DNA from: Enterocola sp045654205
Lineage (GTDB): Bacteria > Bacteroidota > Bacteroidia > Bacteroidales > Paludibacteraceae
NCBI GenBank assembly: GCA_045654205.1
Contig: JAZOMZ010000011.1
Location: forward strand, 186,001-250,000
DNA: 64,000 nt
Direction: 5' to 3'
Under the pieces are notes generated by a model. The model ran no database searches. It was given only the letters and a program-made list of their open reading frames with translations, and was not told the DNA's origin. A program made the translations under genes and the position numbers. Positions within the stretch are counted from its first letter, which is position 1, and the number at the start of each line of letters is the position of its first letter. Of this stretch, positions 8,378 to 18,255 are shown one piece after another.

Positions 8378-8436
8378 TTTTTCTGAAGAAATTTTCAAAA
8401 AAAAAGTGCATTTTTTTGATTTTTCTTGCATTTTGG

Positions 8437-9573
8437 CTAGCAAAGTCGGTTTTTATAGTCTTCGTAACCAAATTTACGCCACATTTCAAATGTGCCGTCC
8501 ATTTTTATAATTCCCACACTTGGATGAGAAACTCCATTAAAATATGTAGTTTTTACCATTGTGTAGTGAATCATATCTTCAAAAATGATTCTATCCCCTA
8601 CTTTTAGTTCATTTTCAAACGACCAAGAACCATAATAATCGCCAGAAAGGCAACTATTACCACCCATACGATATGTTGGTTTACCTTCTACTTCGTCAGT
8701 AGCACCAATAATTGCTGGTTTATATGGCATCTCAAGGCAATCTGGCATGTGACAAGCAAAAGAAACATCTAGCATAGCAGTTTTTACACCTGCATTTTCT
8801 ACAATATCTTGTACTGTAGATACAAGCACACCTGTACGCCATGCAAATGCACTACCTGGTTCAAGGATAATTTGCAAATTTGGGTGACGCATTTTAAAAT
8901 CCTTTAAAATAGAAATTAAATGCTCCACATTATAACCCTCACGAGTCATTAGATGTCCGCCACCAAAGTTTAACCATTTCACTTGAGGTAAGAAATCACC
9001 AAATTTATCTTCTACTGCCTTCATTAGTCCCTCTAAGTCGTATGAAGTAGATTCACAAAGAGTGTGAACATGTAGACCTTCTAGTCCTTCTGGCAATTTA
9101 TCGCCAAGTTGAGCACGTGTCACACCAAGACGAGAACCTGGCACGCAAGGATTGTAAAGGTCTGTTTCTACTACAGAAAACTCAGGATTGATGCGAAGCC
9201 CAGGAGAAAACGATTTTTTCTCAATTACTTCTGCTGTTACATACTTTTTATAATGTGAAACAGAATTGAAAGTAATATGACTACTATAAGAAGCAATTTC
9301 GTCAAATTCACTTTCAGCATACACTGGAGCGTATGTATGAGCCTTTGAACCCATTTCTTCAAACGCTAGTTGTGCCTCGCAAAGTGAACTTGCAGTAGAA
9401 CATGGTATATACTCGCGTACTATTGGAAATGCTTTCCAAGTGGCAAATGCTTTAAAAGCAAGGATAATTTCTATCCCTGCTTTTTCTTTTACTGACTTTA
9501 TTAGCTCCAAGTTGCGGCGAAGAAGTTTTTCTTCAAGTACATAACAAGGAGATGGAATGTTGTTGTAATTCAT
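8437..9573 (-). CDS. nspC: Carboxynorspermidine/carboxyspermidine decarboxylase
   Basis: 378 aa, the normal length. It is a PLP enzyme of the alanine-racemase-fold (fold III) decarboxylases. The PLP-lysine region is IILAFKAFATW near residue 42. LNFGGGHLMTREGYNVEHL binds the phosphate, and ILEPGSAF and GGNSCLSGDYYG complete the site. It decarboxylates carboxynorspermidine or carboxyspermidine to nor- or spermidine. The start overlaps the stop of the dehydrogenase gene by one base, so the two enzymes of the pathway are coupled. In gut Bacteroides this pathway makes spermidine. Which polyamine is made here cannot be told from the sequence. Confidence 0.95.
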   Translation of the reverse strand: MNYNNIPSPCYVLEEKLLRRNLELIKSVKEKAGIEIILAFKAFATWKAFPIVREYIPCSTASSLCEAQLAFEEMGSKAHTYAPVYAESEFDEIASYSSHITFNSVSHYKKYVTAEVIEKKSFSPGLRINPEFSVVETDLYNPCVPGSRLGVTRAQLGDKLPEGLEGLHVHTLCESTSYDLEGLMKAVEDKFGDFLPQVKWLNFGGGHLMTREGYNVEHLISILKDFKMRHPNLQIILEPGSAFAWRTGVLVSTVQDIVENAGVKTAMLDVSFACHMPDCLEMPYKPAIIGATDEVEGKPTYRMGGNSCLSGDYYGSWSFENELKVGDRIIFEDMIHYTMVKTTYFNGVSHPSVGIIKMDGTFEMWRKFGYEDYKNRLC

Positions 9574-10775
9574 TATAATTCTAAATCACCATCAATAATT
9601 TCGTGCCATGGAAGACCGCTTGCTGCTACTTTTTCCATAAATGGATCTGGGTCGAATTCTTCCACGTTGAACACACCTGCACCAGACCATTTACCTGTTA
9701 GGAACATATAAGCACCAGTCATTGCAGGTACACCTGTGGTATAACTTACACCTTGCATACCAGTTTCTTCGTATGCAGCTTTGTGAGAACAGTTGTTGTA
9801 AACATAATATGTTCTTTCTTTACCGTCTTTGATACCACGGATACGGCAACCAATAGATGTCCAACCATCGTAGTTTTCACCTAAATCTTGTGGATTTGGA
9901 AGAACTGCTTTAAGGAATTGGATTGGAACTATTTTTTGTCCGTTATAATCAATCTCATCGATACGAGCCATACCAATATTTTGGATAACACGTAAGTGAG
10001 TTAAATATTCTTGACCAAATGTCATCCAGAAACGTGCACGTTTGATAGTTGGGAAGTTTTTAACAAGAGATTCTAGCTCTTCGTGATATAGAAGATAAGA
10101 TTCTTTTGGACCAATTTCTGGATAATTGATTGGTTGGTGAATTTCTAGAGAACCTGTTTCTACCCATTTACCATCTTCGTAGAAACGACCTTTTTGGGTA
10201 ATTTCACGAATATTGATTTCTGGGTTGAAGTTGGTAGCGAATGCGTGGTGGTGATCACCTGCATTGCAGTCTACGATGTCTAAATAGTGAATTTCATCAA
10301 AATAATGTTTAGCAGCGTATGCTGTATAAACACCTGTTTGACCTGGGTCGAAACCACAACCAAGAATAGCTGTTAGGCCTGCTTCTTTAAATTTATCTTG
10401 GTATGCCCATTGCCAAGAGTATTCAAATTTAGCTTCATCTAGTGGTTCGTAGTTTGCAGTATCTAGATAGTTACAACCTGCTTCAAGACACGCATCCATA
10501 ATGGTTAGGTCTTGATATGGAAGAGCCACATTGATAACTAATTTTGGTTGAAACTCTTTGAATAGAGCTACTAATTCAAGAACATTATCAGCATCTACTT
10601 TTGCTGTTTTAATTTCCACACCATAACGTTTTTTTACATCTTCTGCCACAACATCGCACTTAGATTTTGTACGACTTGCTAACATAATTTCTGTAAAAAC
10701 TTCTGTGTTTTGTGCCAATTTGTGCACAACTACGGTGCCTACACCGCCTGCTCCGATAACTAATACTTTAGACAT
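9573..10775 (-). CDS. Carboxynorspermidine/carboxyspermidine synthase (saccharopine dehydrogenase family)
   Basis: 400 aa. The N-terminal NAD(P) Rossmann motif is KVLVIGAGGVGTVVVHKLAQ, followed by the saccharopine-dehydrogenase catalytic domain (VINVALPYQDLTIMDACLEA, ILGCGFDPGQTGVYTAYAAK). The enzyme condenses a diamine (putrescine or diaminopropane) with aspartate semialdehyde and reduces the imine. Its product is the substrate of the decarboxylase encoded immediately downstream. The pairing with nspC fixes the role better than the family name, which also covers lysine-pathway enzymes. The CNNM/CBS gene lies one base upstream. Confidence 0.93.
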   Translation of the reverse strand: MSKVLVIGAGGVGTVVVHKLAQNTEVFTEIMLASRTKSKCDVVAEDVKKRYGVEIKTAKVDADNVLELVALFKEFQPKLVINVALPYQDLTIMDACLEAGCNYLDTANYEPLDEAKFEYSWQWAYQDKFKEAGLTAILGCGFDPGQTGVYTAYAAKHYFDEIHYLDIVDCNAGDHHHAFATNFNPEINIREITQKGRFYEDGKWVETGSLEIHQPINYPEIGPKESYLLYHEELESLVKNFPTIKRARFWMTFGQEYLTHLRVIQNIGMARIDEIDYNGQKIVPIQFLKAVLPNPQDLGENYDGWTSIGCRIRGIKDGKERTYYVYNNCSHKAAYEETGMQGVSYTTGVPAMTGAYMFLTGKWSGAGVFNVEEFDPDPFMEKVAASGLPWHEIIDGDLEL

Positions 10776-10776
10776 A

Positions 10777-11808
10777 TTATTCTGTTTGACGTTGTTGATA
10801 AACTTCTCTTGCTAACTCTTGCATATCCGTAGTGGTATCTTGTTCGTCCACTATTTCTACACCAATCATAGTTTCGATGACATCTTCCATTGTAACTACA
10901 CCGCGAAGACCGCCGTATTCGTCTACAATAATGGAAATATGTTCACGCACGCTCAACATTTTTTCCCAAATGGTAAATACAGATTCATCTTCTGGGAAAG
11001 AAAGTATTGGACGTTTAATTTCTGACAATTTTATATCAAACTGGTCTTCTGACAATTCTTCTAGGATAATATCCTTAAGCACATAGCCTGTTACGTTGTC
11101 TTTGTCTTCCTTGAAAATAGGAATACGTGAAAAACGCCAGTCATTAGCATCGTAAAATTCTTTTAGACTCATGCTTTCATCTGCCATTTCAAGCACAATT
11201 TTTGGAGTCATTATCTCCTTGGCTTTCACATTTGATAGTTTTAGGCATGATTTGATAATTCTACTTTCAGACTCTTTAAAGACACCCTCATCTGTACCCA
11301 TATCCACCATAGCAGATACTTCTTCACGAGAAACTGTTACTGCATTATCCTTTTCTTTTGAAGAAAACAATTTTGTAATAAGTTCTGAAAGGATAACAAA
11401 AGGATATGTAATGTAGATTAAAAACTTAATAACACCTGCTGATGGCAATGCCAATGAACGCCATGAGTTTGAGCCTATAGTTTTAGGAATAATCTCTGAG
11501 AAAATCAAAATAAGCAAGGTTAAAACCACAGATGCAATACCAAACCATTCGTCACCCCAAATGCGGGTAACCTCTGCACCTACACCTGCAGAACCAACAG
11601 TATGTGCTATAGTATTTAATGATAGAATAGCCCCTACAGGTCTATCAACATTATTTTTAAGTTCTTTAAGTAAAGAAGCTGATTTTCTTCCTTCTTGTTC
11701 TTTCGCCGTAATGAAAGACATTGGTGTAGAAAGTAAAACTGCTTCCAAAACGGAGCATAAGAAAGAAATTGCCAATGCTCCAAAAAGATATACAAAAATC
11801 ATTATCAT
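10777..11808 (-). CDS. CNNM/DUF21-CBS domain membrane protein (CorC/HlyC-like)
   Basis: 343 aa from the ATG at 11808; a TTG nine bases upstream is a less likely start. Residues 1-150 form a DUF21/CNNM membrane domain (SFLCSVLEAVLLSTPMSFIT, LILIFSEIIPKTIGS). Two CBS motifs follow at about 200-320 (IMTPKIVLEMADESMSLKEF, ISIIVDEYGGLRGVVTMEDV). The C-terminal CorC_HlyC transporter-associated domain is missing. Relatives are implicated in Mg2+ or other cation transport and ATP sensing. The gene is first in an operon with two polyamine genes, one base from the next. A functional link between polycations and Mg2+ is plausible but not shown. Confidence 0.88.
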   Translation of the reverse strand: MIMIFVYLFGALAISFLCSVLEAVLLSTPMSFITAKEQEGRKSASLLKELKNNVDRPVGAILSLNTIAHTVGSAGVGAEVTRIWGDEWFGIASVVLTLLILIFSEIIPKTIGSNSWRSLALPSAGVIKFLIYITYPFVILSELITKLFSSKEKDNAVTVSREEVSAMVDMGTDEGVFKESESRIIKSCLKLSNVKAKEIMTPKIVLEMADESMSLKEFYDANDWRFSRIPIFKEDKDNVTGYVLKDIILEELSEDQFDIKLSEIKRPILSFPEDESVFTIWEKMLSVREHISIIVDEYGGLRGVVTMEDVIETMIGVEIVDEQDTTTDMQELAREVYQQRQTE

Positions 11809-11842
11809 CTGACTCAACGAGTTCTATTCAATTTATATTTTG

Positions 11843-11850
11843 CAAAGATA
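11843..11850 (-). promoter_or_regulatory. -7 element of CNNM-polyamine operon
   Basis: TATCTTTG on the minus strand is an exact TAnnTTTG match, 34 bp before the ATG at 11808. No good -33 box is seen. Confidence 0.55.
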
Positions 11851-11881
11851 ATAAATTTTATAATTCATACATAATAAAAAA

Positions 11882-11914
11882 ACAAGGTAACTAAAAATTT
11901 TTAGTTACCCTGTT
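11882..11914. terminator. Terminator hairpin after porP-like gene
   Basis: A GGTAACTAAAAA/TTTTTAGTTACC perfect stem with an almost absent loop, flanked by A-rich DNA on the left, serves as a terminator for minus-strand transcripts leaving the porP-like gene. Confidence 0.75.
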
Positions 11915-11950
11915 ATATGAATCCTCAAATGTTATTTAAAGGAGGAATTT

Positions 11951-12862
11951 TTATTCATCCCATTCAGAAGTTTTCTTTTTAGTTGGTATATTAAACGACA
12001 ACATAATTTCGTGAGAAGTCCATGCTACGTCGCTAAGTTTACCAACGTTAAGGTCAAATGAGTAGCCTACACGAAGCCATTCCCATTCAAGACCTACGTT
12101 CACATATGGAGTTGCCAAGGTACGATAACCAATACCTGCCCAGAACATTTTTCCGAAGAAACCTGTTACGTTCACATCAACTACGTGTGATTGACCTGTA
12201 TAGTAATAAGAAGCTGCAGGAGCCAACTTAACTTTATCTGTTACAGGAATGAAACCACGAGCATAGACGTGATAAGTAGGTGTAGAAGAAAGTGTTGTTA
12301 TATCTTCTTGTTTAATAAAGAATCCTGGGATGTGGTTAATTGCCGCACCTGCCATAAAATATGGCATAGAGTATTCGATACCGAAACTAGCATCGAATGA
12401 AGCTTTACAAGTGTATTTGTCATAGAAGCCATCACCACGTTCACTATCATCTACAAGAATGTGTTTTTCTGGGTCGAATGTTTTAATTACTGCACCAACA
12501 CCAACACCGAAAGAAAGAAGGTGTTTGTTTTCAAAGTTTAGGTGATAAGCATAAACACCTCTCACTTGAATTTGGTTATAAGCAACACCAGAACCGTCGT
12601 ATGAGAAGGTAAGACCGACACCTGAGTTCGCTTTATCAAAGTAACCATGTACGTTTAATAAAGTAGAGAATGGTGCACCGTCTGCTCCTGCATATTGGAA
12701 GCGGTTAAGAGAGAATATATTCACATTTTCGTCGTTACCTGTACCAGCAGGGTTCACGCCAATACGAGAAAACAACTGTTCTGTCAGCACGAAGTCATTT
12801 TGTGCAAAAGCGATAGTAACACTGGCAACTAAAGCTGATAATAAAACGATAATCTTTTTCAT
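11951..12862 (-). CDS. porP: PorP/SprF family type IX secretion outer-membrane protein
   Basis: 303 aa. A signal peptide ends at IAFAQ. The mature start NDFVLTEQLFSRIGVNPAGT matches the PorP/SprF opening (few residues, then 'q...fn..npA.aG'). The rest alternates short beta-strands (FGVGVGAVIKTF, YHVYARGFIPVTDKVKLAPA, FWAGIGYRTLATPYVNVGLE), which predicts a 14-16 strand barrel. PorP/SprF proteins help secrete or anchor type IX substrates that carry type B C-terminal domains. Two such substrates are encoded immediately upstream. It lies 6 bp after the OmpA-PD40 gene, the classical porE/porP-type pairing. Confidence 0.9.
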   Translation of the reverse strand: MKKIIVLLSALVASVTIAFAQNDFVLTEQLFSRIGVNPAGTGNDENVNIFSLNRFQYAGADGAPFSTLLNVHGYFDKANSGVGLTFSYDGSGVAYNQIQVRGVYAYHLNFENKHLLSFGVGVGAVIKTFDPEKHILVDDSERGDGFYDKYTCKASFDASFGIEYSMPYFMAGAAINHIPGFFIKQEDITTLSSTPTYHVYARGFIPVTDKVKLAPAASYYYTGQSHVVDVNVTGFFGKMFWAGIGYRTLATPYVNVGLEWEWLRVGYSFDLNVGKLSDVAWTSHEIMLSFNIPTKKKTSEWDE

Positions 12863-12868
12863 AATCTG

Positions 12869-14278
12869 TTATTTTCTCTTGTTATTAAAGTTTTCTAGAT
12901 AATCTTCGTACTCTTGTTTTTTAGCTTCGTTACGAGCATCAATTGCAGCATCTTCTTCTTTAGCAGCTTTTGCTTCTTCTGTAGATTCATCAAATTGCTC
13001 GATTTCGCCAGTTTGTTCATCTAAGATAATACGAACTTCTACACGACGGTTTTGTGCGTGTTCTTCTTCTGTTTGTGCATTAGGCACTTGAAGACGACGT
13101 TCACCATAACCAACAGCTTCTAACACAGCAGGATCGAAGCCTTCTCTATCAACAAGCATTTGCTTGATAGTTTCTGCACGACGTTGAGAAAGTTTGTCGT
13201 TGTATACATCAGAACCACGTGAGTCGGTGTAACCAGAGATTTCGAAGCGACAATCTGGGAAGTTACGCATTTCTGCGCCTAAACGAGATAAGTCTTGGAA
13301 GAATGCTTCATCAAGAATATCACGGTCGAAGTCAAATAGGAAGAACACCCAGTAGAAACGACGTTTCTTTTCTTCGTATGTTGGTTCTGGATCTGGTTCT
13401 GCAGGAATTTCGTGGAATAGATAAATATCTACATTACCATTACGATCTGAGATAAGCATTGGAACGCTATCTTTTACAAACATATTATAGTTTGCACCTG
13501 CTTCGTTGTATGGATTTGGCATTAATTCTAGTTTATTCCATGTAGAATCTGCTGCAGTTGAAGAATAAACTGCCATTGTACCACCTTTTGCACTAGAAAC
13601 ATACATCAAAGTATCTCCTAAAATTTGAACCCAGTCTTCGTCAGCACTAGAGTTAAGTGGTTCAACATTTACTGGTTCTTTCCATATTCTTTCTTCTTCA
13701 TTTTCAACATCTACATAGTATATATCGCGTCCACCTTTAGAACCTTCCATAGTAGAGCTGAAGTAAATACGATCATCGCCATTTGCCATTGCAGGATTGT
13801 AGAAACCTTGTAGATATGGAAGACGATAGTTCCAACCTGCACTTTGTACAAAGTTTTCACCTGTACGAGATTTTTGTGTACCACGAATTCTCATACGTGT
13901 ACCAGGTTGCCATACGCCATTTTTGTCTGCGGTACTTTCATAAAGATAATCGCTCTTATAGTCCTTGTTGTATTGGCTATAATATATACGATTACGTTTT
14001 TTGTCATATGCTACTAAACCATTAACTTTAATTTTAGAGAAATCTTCACAAACTTGTGGATTGTCTAGTTCTCCAAGTGTGTCTAGTTTTGTAACATAAA
14101 CTGTTTCACCACGTAGGAAGATAAATGTACTATCTTTGTATGGAGATAGTGCAAATTCTTTTTCTTCCGTACTACTTACTGTAGGGTCGAAGGTGTAGCC
14201 TTCTGCATATTTTTCGCTTATTGCTGCCATAGCAGATATAGAGCATAAGGCTAGAAAGGCTGTTAGTAATTTTTTCAT
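12869..14278 (-). CDS. OmpA-family protein with PD40/WD40-like repeats
   Basis: 469 aa. A signal peptide ends at SAMAA. A beta-propeller-like region (about 50-290) contains PD40-type strands, e.g. NGDDRIYFSSTMEGSKGGRD and DWVQILGDTLMYVSS. The C-terminal OmpA peptidoglycan-binding domain (about 310-425) shows FLFDFDRDILDE, ISGYTDSRGSDVYNDKLSQR and NRRVEVRI. A charged tail of about 40 residues, rich in Glu and Lys, follows. PorE-type proteins of the type IX system have this PD40+OmpA plan with an extra N-terminal TPR, which is absent here. It probably anchors the neighbouring barrel or surface proteins to the cell wall and is transcribed with the porP-like gene. Confidence 0.88.
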   Translation of the reverse strand: MKKLLTAFLALCSISAMAAISEKYAEGYTFDPTVSSTEEKEFALSPYKDSTFIFLRGETVYVTKLDTLGELDNPQVCEDFSKIKVNGLVAYDKKRNRIYYSQYNKDYKSDYLYESTADKNGVWQPGTRMRIRGTQKSRTGENFVQSAGWNYRLPYLQGFYNPAMANGDDRIYFSSTMEGSKGGRDIYYVDVENEEERIWKEPVNVEPLNSSADEDWVQILGDTLMYVSSAKGGTMAVYSSTAADSTWNKLELMPNPYNEAGANYNMFVKDSVPMLISDRNGNVDIYLFHEIPAEPDPEPTYEEKKRRFYWVFFLFDFDRDILDEAFFQDLSRLGAEMRNFPDCRFEISGYTDSRGSDVYNDKLSQRRAETIKQMLVDREGFDPAVLEAVGYGERRLQVPNAQTEEEHAQNRRVEVRIILDEQTGEIEQFDESTEEAKAAKEEDAAIDARNEAKKQEYEDYLENFNNKRK

Positions 14279-14313
14279 ATCTGTAAATTTTTATATTATT
14301 TTATCTAATTAGC

Positions 14314-14353
14314 AATTAGGAATGAGGAATTTTCTACAGTCTCATTCCTAATT
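14314..14353. repeat. Palindromic AATTAGGAATGAG repeat
   Basis: A perfect 13-bp inverted repeat (14314-14326 with 14341-14353) with a 14-nt loop, between the 1260-aa and OmpA genes. The arm belongs to the AATTAGGA/GGAGTTA repeat family seen at many other places in the window. It may act as a weak terminator or mRNA-processing hairpin. Confidence 0.7.
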
Positions 14354-14362
14354 CGTTATTAT

Positions 14363-17300
14363 TTAATACTTGAATACTTCAATTGTTCCTTTTTTAACGT
14401 TGCCGTCAGGAAGTTCTACTACATAATAGTAAACACCTGGAGCTGCTACTTTGCCAGAGCCTCCGTCTAAAGCACCTTCAACAGAACCATCCCAACCATT
14501 TTCACTTTCATAAATCTTTGTTCCAAAACGAGTAAAGATTTGTGTTTTGAAGTTTGGATTCATATCTGTCACGAATGTATCATTTCTACCATCTTTCACA
14601 TATGGAGTGAAGACTGTTGGCCATTGTACTGCCACATTTGCTGTAGCTGTTGCGGTACCGCACTCACCTTCATAAACCAATTTATATTCAGAGTTTAAGT
14701 ATGGTTTGTAAGTAGTAGCATCAGAATACACTTGTACATCATTTACATAGAAGTTATATTTAGCATCTGCTGGGGAAACTGTAAATTCAGGAGTTGCACC
14801 AATTACTACTTCTGCAGATGCAGGAGTAATTTCTAGTGATGGAACCTCCTCTTTTTGAGAAATTACTACAGGTTTAGCTTCTGAAGGAATATTTTCGCAA
14901 TAATCATCACTTTGTACTGTCACATACACAGTATCTGGATTTACTGCATATGATTGATCTATAAGATGATATTTAAATGTTTCACCATATGCAAATATTC
15001 TAGAATATGTTGTATCTGAATACCATGTAAGTTTTACATTTGTTTGTTCTTCGGCAAAATCTGCTTTTGCAATCAATATTAATTCTGAACCAGGACATAC
15101 CAAAGTGTCATTTGCAAGAATATTTGCAGCTGTTGCATTACCTTTGATTGTTACATATACTGAATCTTGTGCTTCGCAATAGTTGTTTGAAGCTGACTGA
15201 ATTTCGTCTTGAGACGCAGTAATATAGTATTTTGTTTTACCAATTTCAGAAGGATCAAATTCAGTCACCTCAGCGCCAGTTTCATCTTTAAATATTAGAT
15301 ATTTATAAACATCAGCATTTCCTACCAATGAAGATAGAGCTATAACTTCACCTTCTTTTGCACATTCTTTATAATTATTTACTACTGGAGCAGCTGTAAT
15401 AGATTTTACACGATATTTTACCACAATAGTATCACTTGGGCAAGAACCTGCTGGATTGCTATATAGTTTAACAGAATCTTCTTGTACTACATCTGCATAG
15501 AAGAATGCTTCTTCTGCTGGAATTATTTTATCATCCATTGTTAGCCATACTAAACCTGATTTATCGGTTGGTTGAACAACAAGTTCATTGAAGAAGAATT
15601 TATCTTGTGAAACCTCTGTTTTACACATATTATATGCATATATTTCACCATCACGGTTTAGGACTGGTGTTTCTGAGTGACCTTTCACATCGATAGAAAC
15701 TTCACCTTGTGCTATTCTTTCACAAAGAGTACCATCTGCAAATGATTCTGTAATCTTAACAGTTACTTTTTGAGCACCTTGGCTTGGTAAATATGGATTA
15801 CCTGTTGCTTGTAGATATAATTCACTTACATTTAGAACCATTACGTTAGTTCCTTGTTCTGGCACAAATGGAATACCTTGTAAAACAACATCATTATTTA
15901 TAAGAATATCCAAAGATACAGAAGAAGAAATATTGTTTGAGGTTAATTTCAATTCTGGGAAAATCATATCCTCTGAGTAACAAATACTTGTTGGTTCACC
16001 TTCTAATAATACTAATTGACTTTCTAAACATGTTAAATCCACAGAAAGTGTATTAGAAGAGAATACTACCATAGGATCTGCTCCTGGGGTATATGTTCCA
16101 TCTTGAACACCACTCATAACATCATCGTTGCATGTACCGCCGATTTTCTCACTTACAACAGCTTGAAGTTGCATTGGGGCAATATTTCTGCTACCATCAT
16201 CTGCTATCTCTATTAGCATTGAGCCATTTACTGAATTTTTTGCCACATAATAATTGCCATTATCATCTAGCATTTCTGCGATAAAGTTGTATTTACCATT
16301 TTTATCAATACCAAATAGCATTAAACAAGGATCTGAGATAGAACCAAAGTTTACTTTTGGAACACGAACAGAGATTTCTTCATCTACGCTAGTAAATGTG
16401 TATGAATCTGCTTGAATATCTGAAAATTCCACAGAAATAGTAGGAGAACATAAGTCTAGGCTAATATCGTCAATAAGTAGGTCATTACCATCACCTGTTG
16501 AACCGTTGTTTTTAATTACAACTCTAAATTGACCTTCTGTATCTGTGATTTTCCAACTTGTTTCAAATCTTTTCCAGTTATCATCAAAATCTACTTGAGA
16601 TTTAATGTTTGCAACATTTTCCCATGTTGTTGTACCTGTTTTCTTAAACTGAATTTTTAATTCTGCATTAATAGGTTTGAATGTTACATTTGGTTTTTCT
16701 TTCACTGCTGCAGAAGCCATATATGCAGAGAAAGTAAGTGTTGCACCTTCTGAGAAATCTTTTGTTTCATCTGAAGTTAAGATTCTAGAGAATGCCACCC
16801 CAGATTCTTCGTTTGTTGCACTGATATTACCAAAGTTAATTAGAAGCATACCACCAAATGGTGCAGTTGCAGAACCATTATTTTTAGTATGGTCTCTAAA
16901 TCCACGATACCATCTTTCGTTTTTATCGTTTTTAATTCTTTGTTCTATACAAGAGATATCTGTTCCACATTCTTCTTGACCACCTGTGCCATAACCACAA
17001 TATAATGGTTCGGTTACAATCGCATATTGACCATCATTAATTTTATAAGGAGCTTCTACATAGGTATAACCAGAAACCATAGCGTCATATTTCATACGGC
17101 TACCCGCTCCTAATAATGTTTTCAATTTAGAATCATCGTCAAAAGTGATTTTAAACAGATTTGAACCTTTTGTACCTTCACCACAAGTTTGGAATACATT
17201 TATAGTAACAGAGTCTTCCAAATATTCACTTGATGAAGATTTTTTGCGTTTAACTTTGAAATAGGTTGTTACCAATGGCACATCATTACCATTTAAGGTA

Positions 17301-18145
17301 TATGTATCACCTGTTACACCTGCAATTTGAACAAAATTTGTTCCATCTGTAGATTTATACCACATAAAATCTCCAGTGGTTGTATTGTCTGATGTAACTT
17401 TTAAGGTTAAACTTGTAGGAGCATTTGCAGTATCATAATCTGTTGCAGAGGCAGTTAGGTCAAATGTTTGTGCTTTTGTTGCTACCGCCCAGTATTTTTT
17501 AGAAGAAGAATTTACGTAAAATCTAATAGGTTCTTGATAACCTGTTGACAAAGTAACTTGCAGATTATTATCGCCAGTTATCTTAGTTGTTGAGACACCT
17601 ACATTTTTAGAAGCATCTTCAGATGAATTATTATATAGATTTTGAGATGCATCAGACCAGTTGTTTTGTGTAGTAAATTTGAATTGTCTACTTGCAAATA
17701 ATCCGTCGTAATAGTATTCACCATTTGAGCCTGCAGTCATTGCCACGAAAATAGGATTTCCATTTGCATCATCCCAACCTTGTGCTGCATCACCAATTAT
17801 GTATAACGAAGAAGTAGTTGTACCACCACCTACTGCAGTAATAGTTACTGTATTTGAAGAAGGATTATATTCAAATACACATTGGGTACCTGTGGTTGGA
17901 GAACCAACTAATGTTGGAGAATCAAACCATTGTGCGCCATTGTCATCTGCAGAGGTATGAACATTTACTCCACTACCACCATAGGCTGCAGTTACCTTAT
18001 TATTTCCATCTAATTGTTTCCATTCCCAATTACCACCGCCCCATGGGTGTTTCATGTAATACGCCCCAAAAACTGTACTTGCACTTAGTAGCAAGCAAAA
18101 CAGAGCAAAGAGTTTAACTAAATAATTAGTTGTAGAATTTTTCAT
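14363..18145 (-). CDS. Large T9SS type B sorted surface protein, 1260 aa
   Basis: A signal peptide covers residues 1-27 (ends TVFGAYYM). Next is an N-terminal module similar to that of the 2605-aa neighbour (AYYMKHPWGGGNWEWKQLDG), then a beta-rich segment with SusE-like strands. A jelly-roll-like region (about 335-560) follows, with a cluster GYGTGGQEECGTDISCIEQR, and then Ig-like repeats. The last 90 residues are a CHU_C/type B sorting domain: WPTVFTPYVKDGRNDTFV, FTRFGTKIYESENGWDGS and PGVYYYVVELPDGNVKKGTI. Type B domains direct export through the type IX system and attachment at the surface. The gene reads toward the OmpA and PorP/SprF genes. A likely role is adhesion or matrix binding, but no catalytic domain is recognised. 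Confidence 0.88.
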   Translation of the reverse strand: MKNSTTNYLVKLFALFCLLLSASTVFGAYYMKHPWGGGNWEWKQLDGNNKVTAAYGGSGVNVHTSADDNGAQWFDSPTLVGSPTTGTQCVFEYNPSSNTVTITAVGGGTTTSSLYIIGDAAQGWDDANGNPIFVAMTAGSNGEYYYDGLFASRQFKFTTQNNWSDASQNLYNNSSEDASKNVGVSTTKITGDNNLQVTLSTGYQEPIRFYVNSSSKKYWAVATKAQTFDLTASATDYDTANAPTSLTLKVTSDNTTTGDFMWYKSTDGTNFVQIAGVTGDTYTLNGNDVPLVTTYFKVKRKKSSSSEYLEDSVTINVFQTCGEGTKGSNLFKITFDDDSKLKTLLGAGSRMKYDAMVSGYTYVEAPYKINDGQYAIVTEPLYCGYGTGGQEECGTDISCIEQRIKNDKNERWYRGFRDHTKNNGSATAPFGGMLLINFGNISATNEESGVAFSRILTSDETKDFSEGATLTFSAYMASAAVKEKPNVTFKPINAELKIQFKKTGTTTWENVANIKSQVDFDDNWKRFETSWKITDTEGQFRVVIKNNGSTGDGNDLLIDDISLDLCSPTISVEFSDIQADSYTFTSVDEEISVRVPKVNFGSISDPCLMLFGIDKNGKYNFIAEMLDDNGNYYVAKNSVNGSMLIEIADDGSRNIAPMQLQAVVSEKIGGTCNDDVMSGVQDGTYTPGADPMVVFSSNTLSVDLTCLESQLVLLEGEPTSICYSEDMIFPELKLTSNNISSSVSLDILINNDVVLQGIPFVPEQGTNVMVLNVSELYLQATGNPYLPSQGAQKVTVKITESFADGTLCERIAQGEVSIDVKGHSETPVLNRDGEIYAYNMCKTEVSQDKFFFNELVVQPTDKSGLVWLTMDDKIIPAEEAFFYADVVQEDSVKLYSNPAGSCPSDTIVVKYRVKSITAAPVVNNYKECAKEGEVIALSSLVGNADVYKYLIFKDETGAEVTEFDPSEIGKTKYYITASQDEIQSASNNYCEAQDSVYVTIKGNATAANILANDTLVCPGSELILIAKADFAEEQTNVKLTWYSDTTYSRIFAYGETFKYHLIDQSYAVNPDTVYVTVQSDDYCENIPSEAKPVVISQKEEVPSLEITPASAEVVIGATPEFTVSPADAKYNFYVNDVQVYSDATTYKPYLNSEYKLVYEGECGTATATANVAVQWPTVFTPYVKDGRNDTFVTDMNPNFKTQIFTRFGTKIYESENGWDGSVEGALDGGSGKVAAPGVYYYVVELPDGNVKKGTIEVFKY

Positions 18146-18223
18146 AGTATTTGATGTTTAGTATTTTTAATATCTTATTTGATTATATTTATACACAATA
18201 CTTACTATATGCATAATAATCTA

Positions 18224-18255
18224 CAAATATAAATTTATTCTACCAAACTCACAAA
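18224..18255 (-). promoter_or_regulatory. Complete -33/-7 promoter of 1260-aa gene
   Basis: On the minus strand TTTG (18255-18252), 20 bp, then TATATTTG (18231-18224), the same layout as the tRNA-Gly promoter. It lies 78 bp before the ATG, leaving a long 5' UTR, and it overlaps the T-tract end of the upstream gene's terminator. Confidence 0.6.
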
